DNA from: DATBIS01 sp036556805
GTDB taxonomy: Bacteria > Actinomycetota > UBA4738 > HRBIN12
Length of the DNA: 53,827 bases
NCBI GenBank assembly: GCA_036556805.1
Contig: DATBIS010000051.1
Span: forward strand, 1-53,827
Direction of reading: 5' to 3'
A program made the translations under genes and the position numbers. Position 1 is the first letter of the stretch; each line of letters starts with the position of its first letter. Positions 34,870 to 44,974 of this stretch are shown here, in pieces. The notes under the pieces are model-generated. The model made no database searches. It was given only the letters and a program-made list of their open reading frames with translations, and was not told the DNA's origin.

Positions 34870-35888
34870 GTGACCGTGACGGCTTTGACCTTCCGCAGCG
34901 GCGCGACCGACGCGCGCTCGATGAGCTCGGTGCGGAAGACCACGGTGCTCGGGCGTCCCAGGCGCCCCTCACGCAGACGGCGGAGCGCGAGCTCCGTCGC
35001 GCTCCGGGCCATGTCGGCGATCGGCTGCCGAACGGCGGTCACGGGCGGCTCGACCATGCCCATCCACGGCACGTCGTCGAACGCCACCACCGAGACGTCG
35101 CGCGGCACGCGGAGGCCCTCCTGGTCGAGCGCGATCAGCACGCCCTCCGCGAGGATGTTGTTCGCCGCGAAGATCGCGGTGGGCCGCGCGCGGATGAGCT
35201 CGGTCGCCTGCTCGATCGCATGCTCGCGGTGGAACGACCCCGAGCGGATCAGCGAGGCGTCCGGCGCCACGCCGTGTTCGGCGAGAGCCCGCTCGTATCC
35301 CTTCAGGCGCTGGCTCGCCGTGAACACGTCGTGCTCGCCGGTGAGGATGCCCACGCGCGTGTGACCGGCGGCGATCATGTGCGCGACCGCGCTCGCGGCG
35401 CCGGCCTCGTTGTCGACGAGGATCGCGTCCGCCTGCAGCCCCTCCACGCGGCGGTCCACCTGCACGATCACGATGTCCTTGTCCATGAGCCCGGCGAGCT
35501 GACGTCGGTTCTTCGACGTCGGCGTGACGATGAGCGCGTCCACCCGCATGCCCTCGAGCAGCTTCAGGTACTCGCGCTCGATCTTCGGCTCGTCGTCGCT
35601 GTTGCAGAGCACGACGTGATAGCCGGCGTCCTTCGCAACGGCCTCCACGTGCCTCGCGATCACCGAGTAGAACGAGTTCTCGACGTCGCCGATGAGCAGC
35701 CCCACCGTGCGTGTGTGCTTCGTGCGCAGGCTGCGCGCGATCTGGTTCGGCACGTACCCGAGCTCACGGGCGGCCTCGAGCACCAGCCGGCGCGTCTGCT
35801 CGGCCGCGTAGCCGGTCCCCGACAGGACGCGCGCCGCCGTCGAGACCGAGACGCCGGCGCGCTTCGCCACGTCCGCAACGGTTGCCAT
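34866..35888 (-). CDS. LacI-family transcriptional regulator
   Basis: This 340-residue protein has the LacI helix-turn-helix at residues about 4-24 (VADVAKRAGVSVSTAARVLSG) and a hinge helix NQIARSLRTKHTRTVGLL whose leucine would intercalate at a central CpG. A periplasmic-binding-protein-like sugar-sensing domain follows. AGGAGG lies 6 bases before the ATG, overlapping the stop of the Gfo/Idh gene. It is the only LacI-type regulator in the window, and nine near-identical CpG-centred palindromes occur in the same region, one upstream of its own operon (38208). It is therefore the probable local repressor and autoregulates. The ligand is unknown; a pentose, or a derivative handled by the co-transcribed xylulokinase, is likely. 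Confidence 0.93.
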   Translation of the reverse strand: MATVADVAKRAGVSVSTAARVLSGTGYAAEQTRRLVLEAARELGYVPNQIARSLRTKHTRTVGLLIGDVENSFYSVIARHVEAVAKDAGYHVVLCNSDDEPKIEREYLKLLEGMRVDALIVTPTSKNRRQLAGLMDKDIVIVQVDRRVEGLQADAILVDNEAGAASAVAHMIAAGHTRVGILTGEHDVFTASQRLKGYERALAEHGVAPDASLIRSGSFHREHAIEQATELIRARPTAIFAANNILAEGVLIALDQEGLRVPRDVSVVAFDDVPWMGMVEPPVTAVRQPIADMARSATELALRRLREGRLGRPSTVVFRTELIERASVAPLRKVKAVTVT

Positions 35889-36920
35889 CTAGGCCTCCTG
35901 GGGCCCGGTGACCGGGTCCCCCTCGTAGCGCAGCCCGATCGCCGCGCGCCACCGGTCGAGCGTCGCCATGTTCGCAAGCGAATCCTCCCACGGCATCGCG
36001 GCCGGAGAACGCTCCTGCTTGCGAAGAAATCCCTCGACCGCGTCGACCTCGATCGTGTAGATGTCGGGCTCGACCTGCTGCGGCAGGACCTCCGGGTCGG
36101 AGCCCCATTCCTGGACGACGATCGCGGCCTCCCGGCCGATCCGGCCGGGCAGCCACGGCGACGTGACCTCGATCGCGCCCTTGGACCCCGTGATCCGGAC
36201 GCGGTTTTCGAGGTTCGCGCGGATCGAGCATGCGACGCGCGCAAGGAGTCCTCCCTCGAACACGAGCGTCGCCGCCGCCGTGTGGTCGACGCCGGTGGGC
36301 CCGAGGTCGCCCGCGCCCGCAACCTCCACCGTGGCGACGGCGGGCTTCCCGGCGACCGCGGCCGCGACGAGGTGTGCCATCGACGTCGGGTAGCAGCCCA
36401 CGTCGAGGATCCCGCCGCCGCCGAGCTCGTGCACCATCAGGTAGTTGTCCGGCGACGGGCCGGCGTCGTACCCGAACGTCGCATCGACCATCCGGATCTC
36501 GCCGATGCGCTCGCTGCGCAGCAGCTCGACGAGGCGCTCGGTCTGCGGGTGGCTGCGGTACGCGAACGCCTCGAGCAGGAACACGTCGTGGCGTCGCGCG
36601 GCGTCGACGATCTCGGCGGCGTCCGCGCGCCGCATCGCGAGCGGCTTCTCGCAGAGCAGGTGCTTTCCGGACTCGGCCGCGCGGACGGCCCATTCGCGAT
36701 GCGCGGGATGGTGGGTGGCGACGTACACCACGTCGACGCCGGGGTCCTCCACCACGCCCGCGTAGTCGGAGGAGCTCGGGACGTCGAACGTCGACGCGAA
36801 CGCAGATGCCCGATCGACGTCGCGGCTGCCGACCGCGACGAGCTCCCCGTCCTGCGACTCCGCGATCGCAGCGGCGAGGACCGCCGCGATCTTGCCGGTC
36901 CCCAGGATTCCCCAGCGCAC
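35889..36920 (-). CDS. Gfo/Idh/MocA-family oxidoreductase
   Basis: This 343-residue NAD(P)-dependent sugar or inositol dehydrogenase has the Rossmann motif WGILGTGKIA, the family EKP motif in HLLCEKPLAM (Lys is the conserved catalytic residue) and the C-terminal segment GGILDVGCYPTSM. That segment suggests the D-xylose/dihydrodiol dehydrogenase subgroup, where GCY-like motifs are typical. GTG 36920 was chosen because it immediately precedes the Rossmann strand and has GAGGA upstream; the longer frame to 37211 has low-complexity, arginine-rich residues unlike a protein start. It is co-transcribed with the LacI and xylulokinase genes. Confidence 0.88.
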   Translation of the reverse strand: MRWGILGTGKIAAVLAAAIAESQDGELVAVGSRDVDRASAFASTFDVPSSSDYAGVVEDPGVDVVYVATHHPAHREWAVRAAESGKHLLCEKPLAMRRADAAEIVDAARRHDVFLLEAFAYRSHPQTERLVELLRSERIGEIRMVDATFGYDAGPSPDNYLMVHELGGGGILDVGCYPTSMAHLVAAAVAGKPAVATVEVAGAGDLGPTGVDHTAAATLVFEGGLLARVACSIRANLENRVRITGSKGAIEVTSPWLPGRIGREAAIVVQEWGSDPEVLPQQVEPDIYTIEVDAVEGFLRKQERSPAAMPWEDSLANMATLDRWRAAIGLRYEGDPVTGPQEA

Positions 36921-36973
36921 CTGCTCGTCCTCGAACTCGTGCGCGACGTCGCCGGAGGCGAGCGACCGCGCGA

Positions 36974-38167
36974 TCAGCTCCGCTCGATCATCGGGACGTC
37001 CGCGTTCACGTCCGGCCCGAAGAACTTGATGGCCAGGAGGTCCTCGCGTCCGGTGTTGCGCACCTCGACCCCGCCGACCGCACGGTCGTGCGTGACGAGG
37101 ACCTCGTCCCGATCGGGATTGCCGCCCTCGACGTCGAGCCCGCCGTACGTCCCGCTGCCGGACCACACCAGGACGTTGTGGACTCCCGCGTCGACGGATC
37201 GGTACGAGCATCCCGGGCGAACGATGAGCTTCGTGCCGCTGAACTTCGTCGAGTTGTAGAAGATCCAGTACTCCTCGCCGCCCTCCTGCCGCGAACCCTC
37301 GATCACCAGAGGCGACAGGTGGTGGTGCTCGTAGAAGCGAGGGTCGCCGTTCTCCTCCCAGTCGATGAGCTCCAGGATGAACCGCTCGCCCTGCGCTTCA
37401 CGGTCCTCGGGGCGCACGTCCTTCCACAGGAGATCCTTGGAGATGATCTTGCCCGCGTTGAGCGCCTGGAGCATCGCGAACACGTCGGAGTCCTCCTGCA
37501 GCTCGATCGTGAGGGCGCTCCCCGGCGCGTGCAGCACGCCGGAGGGGATGTGGAAGCCGTGCTCGGCCACCTGCGTGTAGCCGACGGAGTGCTGCAGGAT
37601 CAGGTCGCTGTCCCAGTCCTCCAGGTAGGGCAGGAGCAGCTCGTGGTTCCTCCGCTCCGCGAGCGACGGGTGCAGCCCGAGGAACGACTCCGGGTGGGGA
37701 CCCATGTCGACGCCGGGCGGAAAGTAGTAGGCCTCGTCCTTCGAACGCCTGCCGACGAGCGATGCGTGCTCCTGCCGCTGATGCAGGTGCAGCGGGAGGC
37801 GCGTCGCGTAGTCGAAGATCTTCGCGAGCCGCCCGAGGCCCTCGTGGGTGGAGGCGTAGTCGGCGCCCATGATCGCGACCGGATCGCTCTCGACCGCTTC
37901 TCGCAGCGAGATGCGCTCTCCCTCGAGGCCAAGGAAGCTCAGCCCCTCACCCTCCGGTCCGATGCGGTTGTCGGCCTCCGTCGTCGAGGCGAGCCAGCGC
38001 TCGCACATCGCGCCGCGTTCGCCGAGGTCGTAGGCGTCCTCGGCGAGCCCCAGCCGCCGCCCCGCCGGGAGGAAGTCGCGCCCGACCCAGGCGGGCTCCA
38101 GGCGAAGGATGCCGTCGCCCTCCGAGAGCGCGCGTTCGACCGAATCACGCCTCGCGTCGACGACCAC
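36974..38167 (-). CDS. Phosphomannose-isomerase-like cupin protein
   Basis: This 397-residue protein looks like a double-cupin sugar isomerase related to type I mannose-6-phosphate isomerase. Histidines in LPLHLHQRQEHASL and the later EHGFHIPSGVLHAPGS occupy positions where a zinc site would form, and a C-terminal beta domain ends in IKFFGPDVNADVP. The family is not characterised at the level I can recognise. GTG 38167 has a long AGGAGG-rich ribosome binding site. Operator 38208-38221 is 40 bases upstream. The gene opens the operon with Gfo/Idh, LacI and XylB, so aldose-ketose isomerisation feeding the kinase is a reasonable guess. Confidence 0.7.
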   Translation of the reverse strand: MVVDARRDSVERALSEGDGILRLEPAWVGRDFLPAGRRLGLAEDAYDLGERGAMCERWLASTTEADNRIGPEGEGLSFLGLEGERISLREAVESDPVAIMGADYASTHEGLGRLAKIFDYATRLPLHLHQRQEHASLVGRRSKDEAYYFPPGVDMGPHPESFLGLHPSLAERRNHELLLPYLEDWDSDLILQHSVGYTQVAEHGFHIPSGVLHAPGSALTIELQEDSDVFAMLQALNAGKIISKDLLWKDVRPEDREAQGERFILELIDWEENGDPRFYEHHHLSPLVIEGSRQEGGEEYWIFYNSTKFSGTKLIVRPGCSYRSVDAGVHNVLVWSGSGTYGGLDVEGGNPDRDEVLVTHDRAVGGVEVRNTGREDLLAIKFFGPDVNADVPMIERS

Positions 38168-38207
38168 GCCCGCTCCTCCTCTCCTCCTCGTCGCGCCTCT
38201 CCCCGTG

Positions 38208-38221
38208 AGAGAACGATGTCA
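38208..38221. promoter_or_regulatory. LacI-type operator, site 6 (regulator operon)
   Basis: AGAGAACGATGTCA matches the consensus at 13 of 14 positions, differing only at its first base. It lies 40 bases upstream of the operon containing the LacI gene, consistent with autoregulation. Confidence 0.65.
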
Positions 38222-38265
38222 CATCACCGTGCGAGTCACCCTCCGTTGGCGTGCTCACGCCGATC

Positions 38266-39519
<1,254 letters not shown>

Positions 39520-39558
39520 CGTTCGGTCTCCTCGGTCGGGAAGGTGCACGCACGTTCG

Positions 39559-40473
39559 TCATCCCTTCAGCCCCACGGAGGCGATGCCCCCGATCAGCTT
39601 CTTCTGCACGAAGAAGTACACGATCACGGTCGGCAGGACCGTGATGAGGTTCGCGGCCATCGTGAGGTTCCACGGCGTGTCGGCGCGCGTGACGAGGTTC
39701 GCGAGCCCGATCGCGACGGTGAACTTCGAGTCGTCGTCGAGGTAGATCAGCGGCCCGAGCAGGTTGTTCCAGCTGCCGAGGAACGTGAAGACCGCGCACA
39801 CCGTGAGCACCGGGGTCGAGAGCGGCAGGATGATGCGCCAGAAGATCTGCCAGGTGTTGAGGCCGTCGACGCGCGCCGCGTCGTCGAGGTCCCTCGGGAT
39901 GGTGCGCATGTACTGGCGGATGAGGAAGATGAAGAACCCCACGCCGGTGAACGACGGGACGATCAGCGGCAGGTAGCTGCCGTACCAGTGGAACACCTTC
40001 ACGAAGAACAGGAACTGCGGCACCATGAGGGCCTGCCAAGGGATCAGCATCGTGACGATGAGGATGTAGAAGAGCACCTTGCTGCCGCGGAAACGCAGTC
40101 GCGCGAACGCGAATCCCACGAGCGAGCACGAGATGAGCACGCCGATGATGTTCCCGATCACGATGATCATCGTGTTGATCGCGTAGCGGAGGAACGGCAG
40201 CGTGTCGACGAGCACCCGGCGGAAGTTGTCCCATTCGAAGAACTTCGTCGGGAACCACTCCGGAGTTGGCGTGAAGACGGGCTCGAGATCGGGCTTGAGC
40301 GCGGCGGTGAGCGCCCAGAACACCGGCATCATGATGAACGAGCAAAGGCCGATGAGGATGGCGTACATCGCGACCTTGTACGCGATCCTGCGGGCCCGGT
40401 AGCGCCGCGCCGAACGAATCGGCGGGCGTGCACGCGTGGATTCGACGCGCTCGGGAGCCTCGATCGTACGCAT
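39559..40473 (-). CDS. Sugar ABC transporter permease (MalG-type)
   Basis: This 304-residue CUT1-family inner membrane protein has about six membrane segments, the first at VAMYAILIGLCSFIMMPVF and the last at NLITVLPTVIVYFFVQ. The cytoplasmic EAA loop is ARVDGLNTWQIFWRIILPLS, which contacts the ATPase. The C-terminus ends VGLKG, as in many MalG-like permeases. The ATG directly follows the stop of the partner permease. It forms the heterodimeric channel with the next gene product. Confidence 0.93.
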   Translation of the reverse strand: MRTIEAPERVESTRARPPIRSARRYRARRIAYKVAMYAILIGLCSFIMMPVFWALTAALKPDLEPVFTPTPEWFPTKFFEWDNFRRVLVDTLPFLRYAINTMIIVIGNIIGVLISCSLVGFAFARLRFRGSKVLFYILIVTMLIPWQALMVPQFLFFVKVFHWYGSYLPLIVPSFTGVGFFIFLIRQYMRTIPRDLDDAARVDGLNTWQIFWRIILPLSTPVLTVCAVFTFLGSWNNLLGPLIYLDDDSKFTVAIGLANLVTRADTPWNLTMAANLITVLPTVIVYFFVQKKLIGGIASVGLKG

Positions 40474-41454
40474 CTAGCGCGCCCGCTCCGGGTCGTACTC
40501 GTAGTAGACCCACCGGCCCGATGTGCGGAAGATCGCGAGGATGACGACGGTGGCCGCGATGACGAGCACCCATGCGAGCGCGGACGCGTACCCGTACCTC
40601 CCGTTCACGAACGCCTCGTTCCATAAGTTGATGAGGTAGAACTGCAGCGAGTCCCCGAGCCCTCCCTGGCCGCCGCGGCTGAGCACGTACGCGATGTCGA
40701 AGACCTGGAACGCGTCGATGAGCCCGGTGAGCAGCACGAACAGCAGCGTCGGCGTGATCATCGGTAAGGTGACGTAGCGGAACCGCTGCAGCGGTCCGGC
40801 GCCGTCCAGCAGCGCAGCCTCGTAGAGCTGCGCGGAGATGTTCTGAAGGCCGGCGAGGTAGATGATCGCGCCGCCTCCGATGCCCCACAGGCCCACCAGC
40901 ACGACCGACGGCACGGCCCACGTCGGGCTGTCGAGCCACCGTGGCGGGTCGGTCATGCCGAGCGATCGCAGCAGCTCGTTCACCGCGCCGACGTCCGGAT
41001 TGAGCAGCGCGACCCACAGGACCGCGACCGCGACGCCGCTCAGCACCGACGGCAGGAACAGGATGGTGCGGAAGAGGTTGATGCCGCGAATCTTCAGGTT
41101 CAGGAGCAGCGACAGGAGCAGCCCGATCACCAGATAGAGCGGCACGGAGAGGAACATGTACTTCAGCGTGACGCGGATCGAGACCCAGAACGTCCGGTCG
41201 TCGAACAGCATCTCGCGGTAGTTGTCGAGCCCGATCCAGTGCGGGCTCTTGATGATCTGGTACTCGCTGAAGCTGAGCAGCGTCGACGCGACGAGCGGAA
41301 TCAGCCAGAAGGCCGCGAGCCCGAAGAGCCACGGGGACAGGAAGAGATAGGCGGCGCGCTGCTCCTTCCGCGCGATCAGGCCCTTCGTCGGCTTCCGCCG
41401 TCGCCCCGGCGTCGCGAGGCCGGCCCGATCGGTCGCCGTGTCGAGGCTCGCCAC
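40474..41454 (-). CDS. Sugar ABC transporter permease (MalF/UgpA-type)
   Basis: This 326-residue CUT1 permease has an N-terminal cytoplasmic tail, six predicted membrane helices (for example YLFLSPWLFGLAAFWLIPLV and YLVIGLLLSLLLNL) and the EAA motif EAALLDGAGPLQRFRYVTLP. It starts with GTG immediately after the TAG of the binding-protein gene. Together with the MalG-type partner it forms the membrane channel of the importer. Confidence 0.93.
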   Translation of the reverse strand: MASLDTATDRAGLATPGRRRKPTKGLIARKEQRAAYLFLSPWLFGLAAFWLIPLVASTLLSFSEYQIIKSPHWIGLDNYREMLFDDRTFWVSIRVTLKYMFLSVPLYLVIGLLLSLLLNLKIRGINLFRTILFLPSVLSGVAVAVLWVALLNPDVGAVNELLRSLGMTDPPRWLDSPTWAVPSVVLVGLWGIGGGAIIYLAGLQNISAQLYEAALLDGAGPLQRFRYVTLPMITPTLLFVLLTGLIDAFQVFDIAYVLSRGGQGGLGDSLQFYLINLWNEAFVNGRYGYASALAWVLVIAATVVILAIFRTSGRWVYYEYDPERAR

Positions 41455-42756
41455 CTAGACTTGTTCCTCCCAGTCCCGCCACGCCTTGTCGAGGTTCTCC
41501 TGGATCGCGGGGGTCACGTCGTCGAGGGCCTGCTGCACGGACTTGTCGCCGCCGAGGATGTAGCCCCACGCGTCCCAGAGCGGCCCGAACACGTCCCAGC
41601 GGTTCGGGATGAGGATCGCCGACCGCGCGTGACTCGCCACCTCGAGGCCGTCCGTTCGGCCCGGGATGCCTTGGGCCCAGTCGACCTCTTGGGCCACCGT
41701 GGTGTCGAGCGGGATGTCTCCGGAGTTCTCGAAGCGAATCCGCTGACCGTCCGTCGCGAGGAACGCCACGAACTCGATCGCCTCGTCGGGGTGCTCCGAG
41801 CTCGACATCACGCCGACGCTGTCGCTCCAGGAGAAGAAGTAGGGCTCGAGCCCGGCGGGGGTCGGCGGCGCGGTCGACCCGTAGTCGATGCCCGCGTTCT
41901 CCACCTTGTTGAGCCCTAGGTAGTCGGTGACCACCATGCCGAGCTGGCCCTTCGCGAAGAAGTCCCTTCCCTGCGCCCACGGATCGATGATGTTGAGGCT
42001 CGGGAAGCAACCTTGCTCGAAGCCGTCGGCGAGTACCTCGAAGGCGTGCACGGTCCCCGGGCCGTTCACGTAGCCGGTCGCGGTGCGCCCGTCGGGACTC
42101 ACGTAGGTCTCCCAGGGCAGGTACGACATGGGGTCGGCGGCCGCCCCGCCCCAGATCTGGTGCGCCTCGTCGGTGAGCCGGCACGCGATGTCCACGAACT
42201 CGTCGGGCGTCATCGGGGGCCACGCGGCGGGATACGGGATTCCGGCGGCGTCGAACATCGTCTTGTTGTAGAGCATGGCCGAGACGCCCTGGTAGGACCC
42301 GAGGCAGTACAGGTGGTCCTCCCAACCGCAGCTGAACTCTCCTCCCTCCCCCACGATCGCCTGGCTGAAATGCGATAGGTCGATGCCGTGCGAGGCCACC
42401 ATGTCGTCGAGCGGCAGCAGCAACCCCTGCCTGGGGAAGTCCGGCCCGAACGACAGGATGAGGTCCGGCTCCTTGCCTGCGGCGATCGCCGTGCTGAGCT
42501 TGACGTCGTAGTTGTCCTCCGGATACGAGGTGAGCTCGACGTGGATGTTCGGGTGTTTCGCTTCGAACGCGCCCACGAGCGTGTCGTAGAAGGACCCGGT
42601 TTCGATCTCGTCGAACACCCAGAAGTTCAGCGTGACCGGCTCCGCGTTCGTGCCACCCCCGCCTTCGCTGGGCGTCGAAGCGGTCTTGCCGCTGCACGCG
42701 CTCGCGACGAGCGTCATCGCCGCGAGGAGCAGCACCATCCGGCGCATCCGCCTCAT
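41455..42756 (-). CDS. Sugar ABC transporter solute-binding lipoprotein 1
   Basis: This 433-residue extracellular lipoprotein has a signal peptide (MRRMRRMVLLLAAMTLVASAC) with a lipobox ending in the lipidated cysteine. A family 1 solute-binding domain follows (LNFWVFDEIETGSF, GPDFPRQGLLLPLDD, SVGVMSSSEHPDEAIEF). ATG 42756 was chosen because it has a GGGAGAGG ribosome binding site and starts the signal peptide; the in-frame ATG at 42798 lies at the edge of the operator. It is a close paralogue of the binding protein at 45019-46323. It delivers the substrate to the two downstream permeases. Confidence 0.93.
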   Translation of the reverse strand: MRRMRRMVLLLAAMTLVASACSGKTASTPSEGGGGTNAEPVTLNFWVFDEIETGSFYDTLVGAFEAKHPNIHVELTSYPEDNYDVKLSTAIAAGKEPDLILSFGPDFPRQGLLLPLDDMVASHGIDLSHFSQAIVGEGGEFSCGWEDHLYCLGSYQGVSAMLYNKTMFDAAGIPYPAAWPPMTPDEFVDIACRLTDEAHQIWGGAAADPMSYLPWETYVSPDGRTATGYVNGPGTVHAFEVLADGFEQGCFPSLNIIDPWAQGRDFFAKGQLGMVVTDYLGLNKVENAGIDYGSTAPPTPAGLEPYFFSWSDSVGVMSSSEHPDEAIEFVAFLATDGQRIRFENSGDIPLDTTVAQEVDWAQGIPGRTDGLEVASHARSAILIPNRWDVFGPLWDAWGYILGGDKSVQQALDDVTPAIQENLDKAWRDWEEQV

Positions 42757-42797
42757 CCCCTCTCCCTCGGCCCAGCGGTCCGTTGCGCGATGGAGCA

Positions 42798-42811
42798 TGG
42801 TAACGTTCCCA
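42798..42811. promoter_or_regulatory. LacI-type operator, site 7 (importer operon)
   Basis: TGGTAACGTTCCCA lies 41 bases upstream of the preferred start of solute-binding protein 1 and differs from sites 5 and 8 by one base. It puts the ABC importer under the same regulator. Confidence 0.8.
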
Positions 42812-42856
42812 CAAGGACCCCGTAAACCCAGGGCGACGACGTCTCGGTCCGGTGGA

Positions 42857-43678
42857 TCACGACGGGACCAGCTCCTTGAACCGGCGCACGGTCTGCTCGA
42901 TCGCGACCTCCGTCGGCAGCCGCTCCATGCTCGAGGCGCCGAAGAACCCGGCCACGCCGGAGGTCCGTTGGAGCACGTACGCGGCGTCCGAGGGCTCCGA
43001 GATCGGCCCCCCGTGACACAGCACGATCACGTCGGGGTTGACCTCGATCGCCGCGTCGCGGATCGCCTGGATCAGCTCCACCGAATCGTCGAGCGTCTTG
43101 CCTGTCTCGGCCCCGATGGATCCGCCTGTCGTCAGTCCCATGTGCGCGACGAGGACGTCCGCCCCGGCGGCCGACATCGCGCGCGCGTCGTCGGGATCGA
43201 AGACGTATGGCGTGGTGAGCAGGTCCAGCTCGTGCGCGTCACGGATCAGGTCGACCTCGAGCGCGTAGCCCATACCCGTCTCCTCGAGGTTCTGACGAAA
43301 CACGCCGTCGATGAGCCCGACGGTCGGGAAGTTCTGCACGCCCGCGAAGCCGAGGTCCCTGAGCTGCCGGAGGAAGACCGGCATCACGCGAAACGGATCC
43401 GTGCCGCACACGCCCGCAAGCACCGGCGCCTCGCGCACGATCGGCAGGACTTCCGCCGCCATCTCCACCACCACCGCGTTCGCGTCGCCGTACGGCATGA
43501 GGCCCGCGAGCGACCCGCGCCCTGCCATTCGGTACCGGCCGGAGTTGTAGATGATGATCAGGTCGGCGCCGCCCGCCTCCGCGCACTTCGCGCTCAGCCC
43601 CGTGCCGGCCCCGGCACCCACGATCGCGCTTCCGCTCGCAGCCTGCGCGCGGAGCCGTTCGACCCACTTCTCCCTCAC
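42857..43678 (-). CDS. PEP-hydrolase-family TIM-barrel protein (Tm-1 C-terminal-like)
   Basis: This 273-residue TIM barrel belongs to the family annotated as phosphoenolpyruvate hydrolase-like. It has characteristic stretches GAGAGTGLSAKCAEAGGADLI, NFPTVGLIDGVFRQNLEETGMGY and HMGLTTGGSIGAETGKTLDD. The GTG start overlaps the stop of the Tm-1-like gene (GTGA). The pair corresponds to the two halves of plant Tm-1 proteins, which carry a UPF0261 domain fused to this TIM barrel. The catalytic reaction has not been firmly established to my knowledge. The regulon context points to carbohydrate or carboxylate metabolism. Confidence 0.85.
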   Translation of the reverse strand: MREKWVERLRAQAASGSAIVGAGAGTGLSAKCAEAGGADLIIIYNSGRYRMAGRGSLAGLMPYGDANAVVVEMAAEVLPIVREAPVLAGVCGTDPFRVMPVFLRQLRDLGFAGVQNFPTVGLIDGVFRQNLEETGMGYALEVDLIRDAHELDLLTTPYVFDPDDARAMSAAGADVLVAHMGLTTGGSIGAETGKTLDDSVELIQAIRDAAIEVNPDVIVLCHGGPISEPSDAAYVLQRTSGVAGFFGASSMERLPTEVAIEQTVRRFKELVPS

Positions 43679-44889
43679 GAGGCCGCCTTCAGCATCTCGT
43701 GCAGGCGATCCGCCATCGCGAGCGCGAAGGCGGGATCGTTGACGTCCGTGTCGAGCTCGTGCAGCTCGACGTTGGACCCGAGGTTGTCCCGGACGGCCGA
43801 GAAGAGCGCTGCGTCGGCCGCGGCGTCGTAGAAGGGCTGGCCCTCGGTGGCGATCATCGAGACGCCGCGGAGCGGCACGAACAGTGCCGTGGGCCCGGCG
43901 GCCTTGGACAGCTTGCGCGCAAGACGCTTGCCGAGCTCCGCGCATTCCTCCGGCGTCGTCCGCATGAGCGTCACGCTCGGGTTGTGAACGTACAGGTTCC
44001 GCCCCCGAAACGCCTCGGGGACGGTGTCCATCGGGCCGAAGTTCACCATGTCGAGCGCGCCGAGGGAGACCACCTGCGGCACACCCAGGGCGCCGGCCAC
44101 CTCGGCGCGCTTGGGATGCGCCGCAAGCACGCCGCCCACGAGCTCGTCCGCGAGCTCGGTCGTCGTGACGTCGAGCACCCCCCGGACGAAGCCGGCCTTC
44201 ACCAGCTCCTCCATCGACTGCCCGCCGGTGCCGGTCTGATGGAACACGAGGATCTCGTAGCCGAGCTCCTCCAGCCGCTCGCGCGCGGTCGTGACGCACG
44301 GGGTCGTCACGCCGAACATCGAGGCGCCGATCAAGGTCCGGCCACCCTCCTGGGGCGGGATCTTCGCCTGCGCCATCCCCGCGATCGCGGCGGCGGCGTT
44401 CCCGATGATGCGCGCCGAGATCTGATTGACGCCCGCGACGTCGACGACCGAGTACATCATCGCGATGTCGACGGCGCCGACGTACGGCCGCGTGTCTCCG
44501 GACGCGACCGTCGAGACCATCAGCTTGGGAACGCCCACGGGCAGCTGTTGCATGGCGTGCGTGATGAGCGACGTGCCGCCGGTGCCGCCCATGCCGACAA
44601 CGGCGTCCAGCCGGCCCTCGCCGTACAGTCGTTCGACGACGGCTGCAGCGCCCCGGCTCATCGTCTCGACGGCGGCCCCCCGGTCCCCCGCCTTCGCGAG
44701 GTCGCTCACGTCGGCCCCCGCTGCCTGCGCGACCTCGGCGCGCGAGACGTCGGCCGGCGTCGTGGGCTCGCCGAGCACGCCCGCGTCGACGAGGATCACG
44801 TCGACGCCATGCTCCTGCAACCGGTCGCGCAGGTACGCGTACTCGGCGCCCTTCGTGTCCAGCGTCCCGATCGCAACGACGCTCCTCAT
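43675..44889 (-). CDS. Tm-1-like ATP-binding domain (UPF0261) protein
   Basis: This 404-residue protein has the UPF0261 fold: IGTLDTKGAEYAYLRDRL at the N-terminus, VVGMGGTGGTSLITHAM as a probable nucleotide loop, ASMFGVTTPCVTTARERLEELGYE and VFHQTGTGGQSMEELV. It is homologous to the N-terminal half of tomato Tm-1. ATG 44889 has GGGAGGGG upstream and starts the conserved region. Its stop overlaps the TIM-barrel gene. It lies behind solute-binding protein 2 but is separated from it by a strong hairpin, so part of its expression may come from its own promoter. Confidence 0.88.
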   Translation of the reverse strand: MRSVVAIGTLDTKGAEYAYLRDRLQEHGVDVILVDAGVLGEPTTPADVSRAEVAQAAGADVSDLAKAGDRGAAVETMSRGAAAVVERLYGEGRLDAVVGMGGTGGTSLITHAMQQLPVGVPKLMVSTVASGDTRPYVGAVDIAMMYSVVDVAGVNQISARIIGNAAAAIAGMAQAKIPPQEGGRTLIGASMFGVTTPCVTTARERLEELGYEILVFHQTGTGGQSMEELVKAGFVRGVLDVTTTELADELVGGVLAAHPKRAEVAGALGVPQVVSLGALDMVNFGPMDTVPEAFRGRNLYVHNPSVTLMRTTPEECAELGKRLARKLSKAAGPTALFVPLRGVSMIATEGQPFYDAAADAALFSAVRDNLGSNVELHELDTDVNDPAFALAMADRLHEMLKAAS

Positions 44890-44933
44890 AGCCCCTCCCG
44901 GCGACGATTCGCGCATCCGGTCGATCACCGGAT

Positions 44934-44946
44934 GGTTCTTGGAACC
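44934..44946. promoter_or_regulatory. Palindrome upstream of the Tm-1-like gene
   Basis: GGTTCTTGGAACC is a perfect 5-3-5 inverted repeat 45 bases upstream of the Tm-1-like start. It is not of the LacI-operator type seen elsewhere. It may be an operator for another regulator or a short hairpin. Confidence 0.35.
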
Positions 44947-44974
44947 GTCAGAACCTTTACGAGGCAAGGCGAGC

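Noticed and set aside
44934..44946. Possible tenth LacI-type operator
   Set aside because: GGTTCTTGGAACC has an odd-length centre and lacks the AACG core, so it does not belong to the nine-site family; it is listed only as a separate palindrome.
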